Source: Ectobius pallidus (Eukaryota; Arthropoda; Insecta; Blattodea; Ectobiidae). Taken from it: a stretch of DNA of 64,000 nucleotides. The stretch is taken from NCBI GenBank assembly GCA_964059195.1, contig CAXKWD010000005.1, positions 41,927,825 to 41,991,824 of the forward strand. Direction: 5' to 3'. Shown here piece after piece: positions 49,149 to 60,725 of the stretch (position 1 is its first letter; each line of letters opens with the position of its first letter). The translations under genes and the position numbers were made by a program. Below the pieces are notes generated by a model that worked only from the letters and a program-made list of their open reading frames with translations, made no database searches and had not been told where the DNA came from.

Positions 49149-49260
49149 AACGAGCTAGAATAGAGATTATAGAGTGGCTGTTGTGTCCTTTACAGCGCTC
49201 TGGGTGGTGCCTTCGTGAAACATAGCCGCCATGTTTACAGCTACCTGTTACTCGCATCGT
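49149..49260 (+). repeat. Repeat arm, inverted partner at 51690-51780
   Basis: CCAACGAGCTAGAATAGAGA, TTATAGAGTGGCTGTTG and, after a gap, CCGCCATGTTTACAGC match the complement of 51690-51780. The two arms face each other 2.5 kb apart and could be the ends of one element. No matching target duplication is seen. Confidence 0.65.
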
Positions 49261-49660
49261 CTGCTATCTTTATATGTATTTTGATTGCATTTGTGTGGAT
49301 ACTTTTGGTAAAAAATATGCCTGCTTGTTTACCGCTTCGGAACCAGATGATGAATCTCACTATGCATCACTTCTTAAACTAATTTTGAAACAGTTTTTCA
49401 CCTGTAAATTACATGACTTCTGCAGGAACAGGTCTGAGCAGGAAAGAGGAAAGCAACTGAGGCAGATGTTTACAAAATTAATATTGTTCAAAGGACAGTA
49501 AGTTTGAAATAATTTCTAGGCATCTATAAGATTGTACAGATATAAATGTTACCGCCGAGAATCCCCGTCACTGTTTAAATATTTTAATAGTGTGTAAAAT
49601 TGAAAATTTTTGAAGTGAAACTTCTTTAGCCGCGGTAGAGGTAAATCGAGAGCTTGTGTA

Positions 49661-49716
49661 ACGCTCAAAATCGTCAAGAAATTAGTGTTACGCTCAAAAT
49701 CGTCAAGAAATTAGTG
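49661..49716. repeat. Tandem duplication of a 29-bp unit
   Basis: ACGCTCAAAATCGTCAAGAA plus ATTAGTGTT occurs twice in direct succession with no differences over 26 bases. Confidence 0.92.
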
Positions 49717-49769
49717 AGGTGTGACGGAACGGACTGCACAGAAAACAATCAACTCAATGATTAGGCTTA

Positions 49770-50185
49770 TCCAAAATTTAAAAAATCGAAAATCCTAAAG
49801 TTATAAATCTAAAAATTTAAAATTAGAAAGTAGAATATCCAAAATTAAAAAAATCAAAAAAATTATTCAAAGATCAAAAATTTAAAAGATCCAAAATTAA
49901 AAAACCATAATTCCAAAATTAAAAATCCAGATATCCAAATTTTAAATAATTTTAAAAACTTAAAATAAAAGATCCAAAATTTAAAAAATAAAAAGTCCAA
50001 AATTTAAAAATAAAAAAATCCAAAATTAAAGATCGAAAATTAAAAAATAATAACAATTCAAAGATCTAAAATGTTAAAAATACACAATTCCAAAATTAAG
50101 AAAAAAAAATCCAAAAGTAAAAAAGTCCGGCAATTCAAAATTGAAAAAATCCAATAGTCTAAAATTGAAAAATCAAAAAAGTTTC
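49770..50185. repeat. Degenerate AT-rich minisatellite
   Basis: Roughly 20-odd imperfect copies of an AATCCAAAATTAAAAA-like unit of 14-22 bases, almost free of G on this strand. No gene. Confidence 0.9.
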
Positions 50186-50898
50186 GCTTTTGTCGCGTGG
50201 CGTTCCACGCACACTTTTTTGTATCTTGTCAACTAACATAGGACTATCTTCCTCATGTCATTTTATTTATTTTTACTACCAACGCTTTTTCTTCTTCTCT
50301 ATATTCTCCATACTTACTTTTCTTGTAAACTCTCTCACATTACCTTTATTCTCTTCTATTCTCGTTATTCTTACTTTTACGCTGATAATTATTGTAATTT
50401 TTCCTTTCTTTTCATTTGCCTATTTCCTATTTATGTTATTGTAACCATAAGATGCTGTCTAATGCCTATTGCTATAAGGTGTAATGAAAATAAAATATTA
50501 ATAAACATAAGAGATTGTTGCATCCTTGTTACCGGTACATGCTAGAAGTGCATACATCCACAGAGAGGGCATTCAGCACAGATTTGTATATAGACTACAG
50601 TATTTTGTAACCTCTTCATTATGTAACTTTTTTTTATTATTATTATTCTGCACCACCGAGTGACAAAATATTCAGTTCTTTGAAGACTGGTTTGGTCTGA
50701 GTGTGAATGGTACACTTAAATTTAGAAATTTCCGCTAGGCCTAGTATTGCGTCTACTATATTGTAAATTATTCTGAGTAGACCTATTGCATTACTACATT
50801 ATTTCCTGAACTGGAGTTTCTGCAGATTTTTTAATTTACTGTGTTTCGACTTGTTTCTCTAGTACAATAGCCTACCAGATGGGTTTTCTCAATTCTTA

Positions 50899-51501
50899 TG
50901 AGCCATTCAGATAGAAAATTAACCGTAAACGTAACGTAAACATAGAAGTTTGGGGCCATGTTTTTCAAAGTGACCATTCACAATGCATCACGTAAACGTA
51001 AAACTTAAACGTAAAATTAAACGCAACGTAGAACCTTGCAAACACCAAGCTTCTGCGTTATGTTTATGCGAAAAATAACGATACATCCAATCAGAGAACA
51101 GAACAGGAGACGGAAGTGGAAGTAGCCCAGAGATGGCGTCTATGAAAGAGAAACTCGTCATTATGATAAATGGCATCCATTATATAAAGATGCGGCATTG
51201 AAGGAAAATATAAGAACATTAGTTCCCCAAGATATGAACTACAGCCCATATAATATTCTGTTAATTTTTATATGTCTGCATAGGCTTGTATGATTTAAAT
51301 TTTTAATGGCCTACACATGTTTAATAGAAACATGAAAGTATTTTCGTCTGCTGCAGCCATTTTATCAGCTGTTCAAGTTCTCGTTTGTGATTGGTTGTTA
51401 TATACGTTTAAGTTTTCATTGCGAATGCTCAATGCCGTGCTAAAGTTTGCGTTTAAGTTCACGTTCTTACGTTACGGTTAAGTTTCTATCTGAATAGCCC
51501 A
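50899..51501. mobile_element. Inverted-repeat DNA element with a MADF-like coding remnant
   Basis: Left end TGAGCCATTCAGATAGAAA and right-end complement TGGGCTATTCAGATAGAAA, both continuing CTTAACCGTAA-like, with TA outside both ends (50897-50898 and 51502-51503). Repeated ACGTAA/AAACGTAA motifs fill both subterminal regions. At about 51141-51230 a frame reads YERETRHYDKWHPLYKDAA, then LKENIRTLV. This resembles the core of MADF/Myb-like DNA-binding domains, which accompany PIF/Harbinger transposases. The superfamily is therefore tentative (Harbinger-like or Tc1-like). Confidence 0.65.
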
Positions 51502-51689
51502 TACGCCTAGGACTTCGAGCCAACATAATTTATATTATTTTACGTATTATTCCTAAAGAAAATTTAATTGCTAATTTGACATAATATGTGATGTGATTAA
51601 TAGATTGAAGTATACAGTTGTGATTTTTCATTACACAGTATGTATAGTCCCAGGTTCTAGTATACAACAATATTTTAATGTGACAGCCC

Positions 51690-51780
51690 GGCAGCTTAAA
51701 ACATGGCGGATGCACATTCAACTTGCTTCAAATATGACGGCGCAACAGCCACTCTATAATCTCTATTCAAGCTCGTTGGT
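51690..51780 (-). repeat. Repeat arm, inverted partner of 49149-49260
   Basis: On the minus strand CCAACGAGCTTGAATAGAGA and TTATAGAGTGGCTGTTG match the left arm with two differences. The CCGCCATGTTTTAAGCTGCC block matches the second part. Confidence 0.65.
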
Positions 51781-51920
51781 AAATCCCCTTCCATATCTGC
51801 CACAGCTTGTTATATTTGATTTTTTACCACGTGTTGTGACGGCGGCGGCATTCTTTTTGTGGTTTCATACATCGACATAAAAAAATGGTACAAAGAATAG
51901 TTTGAAGGTTGGACCCTATT

Positions 51921-52325
51921 CAATGGGAACCTTATTGTCAGCGACTCCCGATAGGTGGCAGCAGGGCCGCACGAGATCCAAGCATGTCGTCTGCGGTGCA
52001 TTGAACGTAATGGAACCGACTAGTTAAACATCAGTCAGAATGCCAGAAAATATGTTGTGGCGATCCTCTGTGTAAAACAGAGGTGTAAACACGTGATTTA
52101 CGAAATATTTGGTTATAAAATATAAAGAAGATTAAACGGATGGTAATAGTTAATAGTCTATGAGCTCCAACAAATCTCCTGTGTCAACACTTTCAGATCC
52201 TCAGAATTTACTCATTATTTACACAGAATAAAACTTAACAAGAAGTAGTATTCTCATTATCTACAACAGAAGGTGAAGTTTCCAGTATATTCATCAAATG
52301 GATAAGATTAACTTATGTACAGTTG
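51921..52325 (+). pseudogene. Deleted copy of the THAP/DDE_Tnp_4 element at 60.7-62.4 kb
   Basis: The beginning CAATGGGAACCTTATTGTCA matches 60726 onward. A degenerate THAP start follows at 52040 (ATGCCAGAAAATATGTTGTG, with stops). The sequence then jumps to a part corresponding to 61629-61680 (TTTCAGATCCTCAGAATTTA). It ends with ACAACAGAAGGTGAAGTTTC and TTCATCAAATGGATAAGATT, which match 61738-61790. About 600 bases covering the THAP exon end, intron and start of the second exon are deleted, and everything after the helix-turn-helix region is missing. No protein can be made. Confidence 0.82.
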
Positions 52326-53767
52326 CTAGAATCGACCATTAATTGTTCACTTTCCTACTATGATCCAAAATTACTTCTTAAAACGGTATGGAGAGTATTT
52401 GATAAATACAACTTACTTAATTTATTAACTTCACTAACATTATCGTTACTCTGTTAGGTTATTCAAATACTATAGCCTATTTCACATTTATTATAATTCG
52501 CATAATAAAATTATGAATATTTTGTTTAAACGGAATTTGTAAGTTTTTTTCATTGCAAACATTAAAACAAATCGTAAAGCTGAAACACTTGCAAAACTAA
52601 TTTATTCTTACAGGCATTGGTGGTCTGTTACGGAGCATGGAGCAATGTTTTTATTTTACTGTACATAATTGTTATAAAAAATTTTAAAACTTTTATATAG
52701 ATTTCATGATTACGTCTTCATTTCATTTTTAATGACAAATCTGAAACTTCCCAACTAATTAATTCTTGTCGTGTATTATTATAGTTTATACTAGTTATGA
52801 CATACATCTGTATAAAAAATATACACATGTATACCTGCTTATGCAATTTTGTTTTCGTCGGAAGTCTACTGTATGTAAAATGTTATCTAAAATAAATTAA
52901 GCGTACAGCGGAAAATGGTAGAGGTCCAAAATGAGGAATTTATACGAGAACATACTAAGCACAAAGTATAGCAATTATTTCAAGAAACTCTTTTGATTGA
53001 AAAGAGCTTAGCAACAAACTGATAAACAATAAATATGAAGAGTTGAAGAGAAGAGGTTTGTTTACTTTCAGAGCGGACACCAATCTTTCACCTCGACAAC
53101 TTCATGGATTACGATCCTTTTTCCCCTTTATATAATTTATTTTACCTATAGTATTGCCGCTTTCTCCCTAAACTAATTCCAATATTCCAAATTTACCACT
53201 AGAAGGCATAATTATCTCAAAGTTTATAAAACGGACTTGTACCCTTCAAATAAATTAATCTTATTAATCATATTTCGTTCCAATAATTTCCTTCGCAATT
53301 TTTTCCCAAATCTGGAATTTTAATTTGACTTTGAAATAGTCAGCATGTGACGTGTTGTAGAAATTTTTCTCCCTCTAAATGCCTCAATTAATTTCTCCTC
53401 AATGGTGGACAAACACAACTTTTCACGCACGTGAGAACATTCCCTGTCGTATTTATTTCCGTGTTTCACAGAAACTCACGGTGAGTCACCTCGCGGCTTT
53501 ATTTGCGTAGATATTTCACCCGATCGCTCGGGAGTTGGAGCTGTGCCCGCCGCGACGCAGAAACCCGCATCATTGGCTAACTCTTGCGTGGGACTCACTT
53601 TACATATATATATATATATACTCGTATATAACCTATATAAACAAAGACATTGTCTTAGGGCTATATATCGATAGGCGATAGACCACAAACTTAAAACTGT
53701 TTGGCGTTAAACTAACGAATGGTGAATATTAAAGACTACAATATTTTGTTCAGCCGCACTTAAAAAA
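52326..53767. other. No recognisable gene
   Basis: A short (TA)n tract lies at about 53604-53625. 53480-53600 is GC-richer and has no recognised feature. Confidence 0.4.
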
Positions 53768-55132
53768 ATGATGTGAAACACATAACTTCCTCTTCCCAAA
53801 TAAAAGTTTTGCCTCATAATATAATAATTATATATGACATTCTCTCCTTGTACATTGGTTGTAAAAATGAAGAGAATGTCGGTAACACATCACATCGCAT
53901 TCCCTAAGGAGACATAACCCAAATAAAATATTATTAATGCACTCACGTAACTTTCTTTACTTTAAGCATGCCAACAATGCATCTTTCTCACTTCACATTC
54001 TGATATAGAATAAGAGGCCGTGAAAGAGCGCATATTCAGTTGTTTCAAATCTGATGCAGAGCTTTATTGTTCACCAGGCAAGACTGTGTTTCTACAAACA
54101 GTGGGTGGCTTATAACCAGTGAGGGAAGTGGGAAAAATCCAGAGGTAATATGCTATCCTAAGGCTTTTTCCTATCATACCTCAATTTACAAAAAGCGTAC
54201 AACATTTTTTTATGAGATAAACCTATGCAGGAAACATTGTTCTATACACCCGAGGTGTTCTTAATTAACTTCATTCATACAGATGATCGGCAAGCAGGAG
54301 CACAAAAGCCACGAACATCTTGTACTGTCCACTGGCAAAACTTTATTTATTTCAAAAGATGGAATATGTATTCAATAACTATTTACACCATATATTGTTA
54401 CCTAGAAATATATTTAAAAACTTCGGATCCAGCCGTAGAGTATAGTCATTAAGATGGCAACATAGGTCATCACTAATTACCAGACACAGTCTTCTATACT
54501 AGTAATGGCTACTGGTGAAACCATACCTGCGGATGAATAATCAATAAAAGTAATTACATTACGACTCAAACAGATAATAGGATCTACTCTTTATTACAAA
54601 GGAAAGTTATATATTTTTAAAATCCACTGATTTTCAGTGGCGGTGTGCTATTTGACCACTGAAACCAGTGCCGGTATTCTACGGCACATACCACCTCACT
54701 TCCCTCACTGTTTCTAACTATCCTTCAGAGAATGTTTTTCGAAAAAAGTTTCAAATAAAAGTTTTAGCTCTTGATATAAACACCCCACGTACAAAATTTA
54801 AAGAGAATCGTTAAAGCCGTTTTCGAGGAAATAGTGAAAAAATAAATTTTGCTTCATGTAAATTCCCCTTAAAAATAAGAGAAAGCTGTCACCAAAATTC
54901 GTGTCACATCCTCAGAAGATACCAAATACAAAATTTTGTTTTCATACGATTTTCCATTCTGGAGCTAGGCTGTTCATAGACACACACACAGACATGTTTC
55001 TGAAAGTAGTATTTTTAGATTCGGGGAACATTATTTATGTTAAAAACTCAACTTCGAATTTGGGGGTCGAAAACAATACCTCCTCTACCTATAGTACCTA
55101 TGGTACAGGCAGAGGAATTAGTAATTGTAGGT
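53768..55132 (+). repeat. Long interspersed repeat L, plus-strand copy with an insertion
   Basis: Matches the complement of 11095-11690 in two parts, 53768-54116 and 54865-55132. Between them sit an inserted inverted-repeat element (54117-54710) and 150 bases missing from the other copy. Frames in the two copies are not conserved. The segment 54745-54840 (TCAAATAAAAGTTTTAGCTC, CCCACGTACAAAATTTAAAG) shows nothing coding. Confidence 0.8.
54117..54710. mobile_element. hAT-like non-autonomous element, 594 bp, inserted in repeat L
   Basis: The ends are CAGTGAGGGAAGTGGGAA on the left and, as complement, CAGTGAGGGAAGTGAGGTGG on the right: 14 matching bases. The 8-bp flanks are CTTATAAC and TTTCTAAC, six of eight identical, so a decayed 8-bp target duplication is likely. 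It holds a 75-codon unrecognised frame and no transposase. The same left end occurs at 63984, cut by the window edge. Confidence 0.72.
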
Positions 55133-57382
55133 GATAATAACACGTCCAACAATTCTGTGCACAATGTAAATCATGACTAAAGAGTAAAATAAAGCCAGTT
55201 ATCATCAGCGCATTAAATATAAGCACTCGAATAGATTCCCTTATGCCACATAATACCATGAGTTAAAGGAGCAGTGCATCTCCATTTTAATGCCATGTAG
55301 TTTTCCCTCGACTAATTAAATTATACAGAGTTCTATTTTTAATTTTTTTGAACATATAATAATGGAAAGTTAATTCATTCTTATAGGAGGATTTCTTTCC
55401 ACTCTCGATTCAGTAACAAAAGGTTTCCATATTTCATGTGATTAGCTGGTACAGTACTTTAATTATAATAATTCATCATATATTTTATAATAAAAAAAAT
55501 ATTTAATTATATTGACTCTATTACTTTACCGGTACTTAACATTTTAACACATTATAGAACGTGAATAATTATAAACGCAGTATGTGTCTGTTCTAATTTC
55601 ATTTTGCTTTATTTAAACTGTCTTCGCTCAAACTTCAGTTACAAAAGGACTCTTGAGATTTTAATGTAAACCGTTCCACATTTAACAATGTTACCCATAT
55701 TAACGTTCAGACAATGAGAAATATTGATTTTATATACATGTAGTGTTTTGAAAGACTTCCAGTATACAACAACAGGTGAACTCTATTGGGAAGTACGAAG
55801 ACGAATGACTTTATGTCAAGTGTCTGGGCATTAAATTAAATAAAATATATACATGTTAGACAACATTAGTTGGTCCTATAGCTCTGTGAATGAGTTAATA
55901 CTCAACTATATTATTTACATACTTCATTATAATTTGGAGTCATAATTATAGTATTGCTAATTAAGTTTCGAATTTTCTCCTAACACAGTGAGTTCTGTGA
56001 ATTTACTATAACTAATATAACATGCAAAGGAAGAACATGGTTTCTAAACAATCTTATCATCCAAAGACGCATAGTTCAACAGTGTCCAAAGAAATTTCAA
56101 AATAAATTTCCCTGACTTTCATTGACCAGAAGCTTATATTTCCCTAACCATGAGAATGGATGTTTTCAAAGTTATATGTAAACAAAACTAACAAAAAATT
56201 CAGCCTCCTTCATCTCCATATACTCGTAGTAACAAAAATGAAAAATATAATGTTAGATCAAGTAACGGAAAGAAAATTGCTAACACAGTCTGGGTTACAG
56301 CTGAATGGAGAAAAACACATGCCCCTCACCTTTCGCTCACTGGGGCAAGTTATTTTCCCTGACCATTTCTGTTTTTTTTTTTTTTTTTTTATTTAGTATT
56401 TTTATTTTTGTATTATATTTTTTTTACATGACTTCTTCCAGGATGAAAACATCCTGCTTAACATAAAAATAAAATTTTTGTACAGTTCGCTTCAGAAATA
56501 TTTATTTTACTTTCTCAAGGTACGCTTTTAATTTTTTGTATTTACTTTCTAAGCTCGTAATTGAAATTTCACCACGTGAGGGTTCTGACAGGCGCGGAGT
56601 TACCTGAACTGTGCAATGTTGCCTCGATATCATTCGCTACTCGCACCCGACGGAACCCGCTAAAGCCCACACAATTTTCCATCGTACAGAGTGAGCTGTT
56701 ATGTTCTTAGGCCTATATAATATGTTAATATGGTTTGTATGTGGATTAAAATATTCCGCTATGTGATCTTTTAAGATGTAATTTTTGTTCTCATATTTTG
56801 TAATAGGCCTAATAGCATCATCCTTATGGGGGAAGTGCTTTATCGGTATTTATTGCTCTGTTTTCTTTCTAATCTCGTCAAATTAAGGGTACATAAAAAG
56901 GTCCAGTATAAAGTAAATCATGCTATATTCACTTATATGATCTTGAAATGTCTGTTGATAATGATAAGTGGACGAAAAATTAAGTTTCATATTTTGTATA
57001 CAGTTGGCGAGATTTTAATATAATCTACGACTACTATAGAATTTACAAGTTAAAATTTAAAAAAGCATTTTTAAAGCAAATTGACTTGTACACTTCAACA
57101 AACAAAATAGTGCAGTGCTCTTATTCTGTAGAAAAAAATTAGATTAAATGTGACTGTGCTATGTAAATATATGTGTACCTTTTAACTCTTTTATTTTCAC
57201 TGATTCCTAGCGTATAGGCCTAATATATGAAAAATGTTTCATAAATACTGCATTTAATGTATGCTTAGTCTATATAAGTCTCCATTGTTTTGTGTAAATG
57301 TTTTTGGGAAACTTTTTAATAAAACATACTTATACTCTTCGCATGCATCATATTATTTACATAAAACACTGATACTGAAATA
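55133..57382. other. No recognisable gene
   Basis: A poly-T run lies at about 56371-56391. Frames of 65-78 codons are unrecognised. A slightly GC-richer patch at 56570-56700 shows no identifiable feature. Confidence 0.35.
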
Positions 57383-57390
57383 GTCTAAAT

Positions 57391-57656
57391 CAGCGTTTCT
57401 CAACCTATGGTCCGCGGACTACTGGTGGTCCACGAAGATGGTGCAGATGGTCCGCAGACATAATTAAAAAATATAAAGCAAGTAGAAAGTAAAGAAGTCA
57501 AATTTTTTCACATATTTCGTTATAATGACCTATAATTAATACCCCAAATATTAAGAATATAGGCCTTCTTTTAAAAGTGGGATGTAAAATTAGGGGTCCG
57601 TAAATATTTTTAGACATTTTAGAGGTCCTCGGGTTCAAAAAGGTTGACAAACGCTG
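57391..57656. mobile_element. hAT MITE (Charlie-like ends), 266 bp, exact 8-bp target duplication
   Basis: Left end CAGCGTTTCTCAACC and right-end complement CAGCGTTTGTCAACC. The direct repeat GTCTAAAT flanks it exactly at 57383-57390 and 57657-57664. The end sequence resembles the widespread Charlie-type hAT terminus CAG.G.TTCTCAACC, followed by GGTCCGCGGAC. No coding sequence. The intact duplication suggests a relatively young insertion. Confidence 0.95.
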
Positions 57657-57757
57657 GTCTAAATGTTTTAAATCCTCTTAAACTAATAGATGAAGCCAAT
57701 AATAAATTAAACGTAATTGGTAGACAAGCTCTGGCTTTCATCCACTTTTTCTTCGCC

Positions 57758-58470
57758 AAAATCGGAACCAGCTGAATCTAACCACTTCCTTACAGCTTTC
57801 ACAACAGCATCCGAGTCTTGAAAATGTTCGCCATGGAATGGCGACGTGCGAAATCTTCGTCAAAGAAGAAATTTAAGATACAACCGTCTGCAGGCAAAGT
57901 GATGTGCACAGTCTTCTGGGATAGCCAGGGTGTGGTTCTTTTGGATGTCCTGGAGCATGGAAAAACTATCAATTCAGCGTACTACAAGACGACACTGACT
58001 AAGCTGATAGCCCGACTTTCCAGGGTAAGGCCAGAGAAAAAGACCAACTTTCACGAAAACATGATAACGCCATTCCCCACACCAGTTTTTCGACCATGCA
58101 ACTCATTGCAAAATTCAGCTGGACTGTCTTACCACGTCCATCGTACAGTCCCGATTTAGCGCCTTCAGACTTCCATCTCTTTGGGCCTCTGAAAGATGGA
58201 CTACGTGGCGAACATTTTCAAGACTCGGATGCTGTTGTCAAAGCTGTAAGGAAGTGGTTAGATTCAGCTGGTTCCGATTTTTACAAGCGCGGCATGCAGG
58301 CTCTGGTTCATCGTTGGCAAAAGTGCATAACGAATGGTGGTGACTATGTGGAAAAGTGGCAGTCTGTAGCTGAAATATTGCTCTATTTAGCTGTGCTGTT
58401 GTGATTTATGTATCTCCTGTAGTTTCCATGTAAAAAAATAGGAGGCATTACTTTCGGGACGACCCTCGTA
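57758..58470 (+). pseudogene. Mariner (DD34D) transposase relic with inverted self-duplication
   Basis: From about 57832 the plus strand encodes MEWRRAKSSSKKKFKIQ, GKVMCTVFWDSQGVVLLDVL and INSAYYKTTLTKLIARL, the mariner segment after the first catalytic Asp. A frame change near 58060 leads to HDNAIPHTSFST (Asp codon 58063-58065), then YSPDLAPSDFHLFGPLKDGL (Asp codon 58168-58170). These are 34 residues apart, the DD34D spacing. The C terminus RWQKCITNGGDYVEKW follows. The 3' terminal repeat GGACGACCCTCGTA ends at 58470. The N terminus and first Asp are missing; in their place 57758-57833 is the near-exact reverse complement of 58206-58281. No 5' terminal repeat was found. Inactive. Confidence 0.9.
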
Positions 58471-60378
58471 AGTTACGTTTGACATTGATTAGAATTTATA
58501 TTAAAAAATTATGTGTACCCAGTATGCCCTAGTATGCCCTACAATCCCACAAATGCAAAATGCGCACCAAACAGAAATCTGATAATTATGAAACGTGCAT
58601 TTGATATTTCATTTAACTTGTGATTTCAGAGGAATACTTATTTTTCAACATCACTGTAATTAGATCGTTACAGTAGGCTGCTGACATAGGAACTCCGACT
58701 ACCCCATGCATCACCGACTTGTAAGCAATGTTGTTTCGGGCTCTACTTACGAAATTGTCTACTCTGCATAAATCACTTAAGGCAGAGATAGATTGTCATT
58801 AAAATAAAATATTCAAGACCATTTAACAGTATTTTCCTCCATAGTCACAGTAACGTAATTTTGTTTTTAATGACGGTAATGGTTCAGTTGAATCTATGAA
58901 TATAAATACATCTCACAAAATTACATTGGAAGTTATTACAGGGTTCATAAGGAAACATTTTACAATAAGAAGAAATTTAATGTAATTCATGATACCTCGT
59001 GTAGTTGATTTATTTGTTAATGTAGTATAGTCCAGCTTTCTAAACTGAAAAATGCTCTCTGATCAAAAAAGCTGTTACGACAAATCGACTTGTTATTAAA
59101 TATGTTTGAAGCATGTTATAGTATTAAAACTCACAAAATCTAATTTCATATGACATAATTTCAAATTTATTCATTATGACTTTTCTTACAGTATAAATAG
59201 TTCAATAATTGATTTTGTAACTTGAAAGCGGTTTCACAAAAGTTTCTGTTGGCTCCATTATTCGACGTTTTCTTTCAGAATAAAAGGATTAATTATTCAC
59301 GTCTTATTGTCCGGCTTTGTTCATACAATCGATGCCGGCCTTAAACGCAAACAGTGCATTTTTATCTTTTGTTTTTATATTTTTCCCCCTTGTATTCGTT
59401 TGAGAGCTAATGAGCTCGGCATAGAGCATGCCCTGCTCTCCTTCTCTTAAGTATCTCCAACTTCTGGGTTCAGTTCACTCACAGATATCAGCATTGTATT
59501 GCTCTCAGAAACTCAGACTATTCTACGATAATGATATAATTTCTTTCTTTAGTTTTCATTTTGAACAATAACCTAATATAAGACACTGCATGCTATTTTA
59601 AAAGAAGTTTTAAAATACTACTTTTGAAAATCATAGAATCGCATATGGCCGTGAATAATTAGCATAGGTTGCCTATTGCAAAAAGTAATTCTTTTTTACT
59701 AGGAATACTCCCTAAGAGAAAAATTGTCATAGACAATGTAACGAGTTGCATTTTAAAGATTATAATTAAATCTGTTTCTGTCAGACCATACTATATATGT
59801 GACGTAACAGTATCTTAATAACATGCCGTACATTAAAAGTACTGCCATTTATTAAAGTACCGTTCTTGTCGTTATATTTCCAATTATCGATTTCCAATCA
59901 GGAATATCCGACAACAATATCGTACGCGGAATCTTCAAACCTTGAAAGCAGCAACCAGTAACATTAACGATAACATTAATTCTGTGAATGTTAATTTTAA
60001 TATTGATATAAATTGAGTTCATTTCCTGTGTTTTAAAGTGCGTTGCTTTGAGATTAAAATTTCCAAGCGTATCTCTGCTACCTGCATGCCTTTGTCGCCT
60101 GCCATCTATTATTGCAAACGACGAGAACAACTAACAGCTGAATTTGATATTTATGTAGGCTATTTCATTTTGTTTCCTTGTTGGGATATTTATACGTATG
60201 AATATTATGTAGGTCACTTTGTTCCCTCTATTAAAAATGAAGAAATCTTACCTAACTTACTACATGGTTATTTATATTCATGGCAATGCATCTGATAGGC
60301 CTATGTCGTTACTAGTTACATTTTAATATGCCGTTACTTCTTTTTCTCTTCTTCCTCTACTTTAATTTCCTCTATTTC
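58471..60378. other. No recognisable gene
   Basis: Short duplication AGTATGCCCT at 58520-58540. The frames near 59852-60295 are unrecognised. No element ends found. Confidence 0.35.
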
Positions 60379-60569
60379 AGTCAATTAGTAATGAAGGGAG
60401 ACCTGAATATATATTTATAGAACTAAATGCAAATATGCAGAAATGTCTTATATGTGCTGTTTACAAAGCACCTAAAATTGGTTACCTGAGTGATCTAGAA
60501 ACCCCATTGTTTGAACTCCTCCCAAGATACCAGCATGTGCTCGTTACTGGAGACATGAACACGAACCTA
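60379..60569 (+). pseudogene. LINE endonuclease (APE-type) fragment
   Basis: One frame, open for about 64 codons, encodes GRPEYIFIELNANMQKCLIC, AVYKAPKIGYLSDLE and LPRYQHVLVTGDMNTNLLSD. The E of EYIFIE, the VY.PP-like VYKAP and the GD.N of TGDMN are the conserved motifs of the exonuclease-endonuclease-phosphatase domain of Jockey/CR1-type LINEs. It would nick target DNA. The domain is cut on its right by a foldback insertion at 60570. The rest of the protein is not found downstream. A related LINE C terminus on the minus strand lies at 62785-63415 but is in the opposite orientation. Confidence 0.78.
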
Positions 60570-60694
60570 CTGTCTGACTGTGAGCTGAAGGCCGAGCTGG
60601 TGGCATAGTGGGGGAAAGACATAGACAGTAAATGCAAGCGCATGGTAAGGTAGTGGGGGAACGCTAGCTCGGCCTTCAGCTTGCAGTCAGACAG
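60570..60694. mobile_element. Small foldback element, 125 bp, inside the LINE fragment
   Basis: The arms are 29 bases long: CTGTCTGACTGTGAGCTGAA continuing GGCCGAGCT, and its complement at 60666-60694 with two differences. The inside, about 67 bases, has GGGGGAAAGAC and GTGGGGGAACG. No target duplication could be fixed because flanking bases extend the palindrome. Confidence 0.75.
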
Positions 60695-60725
60695 TACTTG
60701 CTACAGATTTTCCCAACACAAAACA

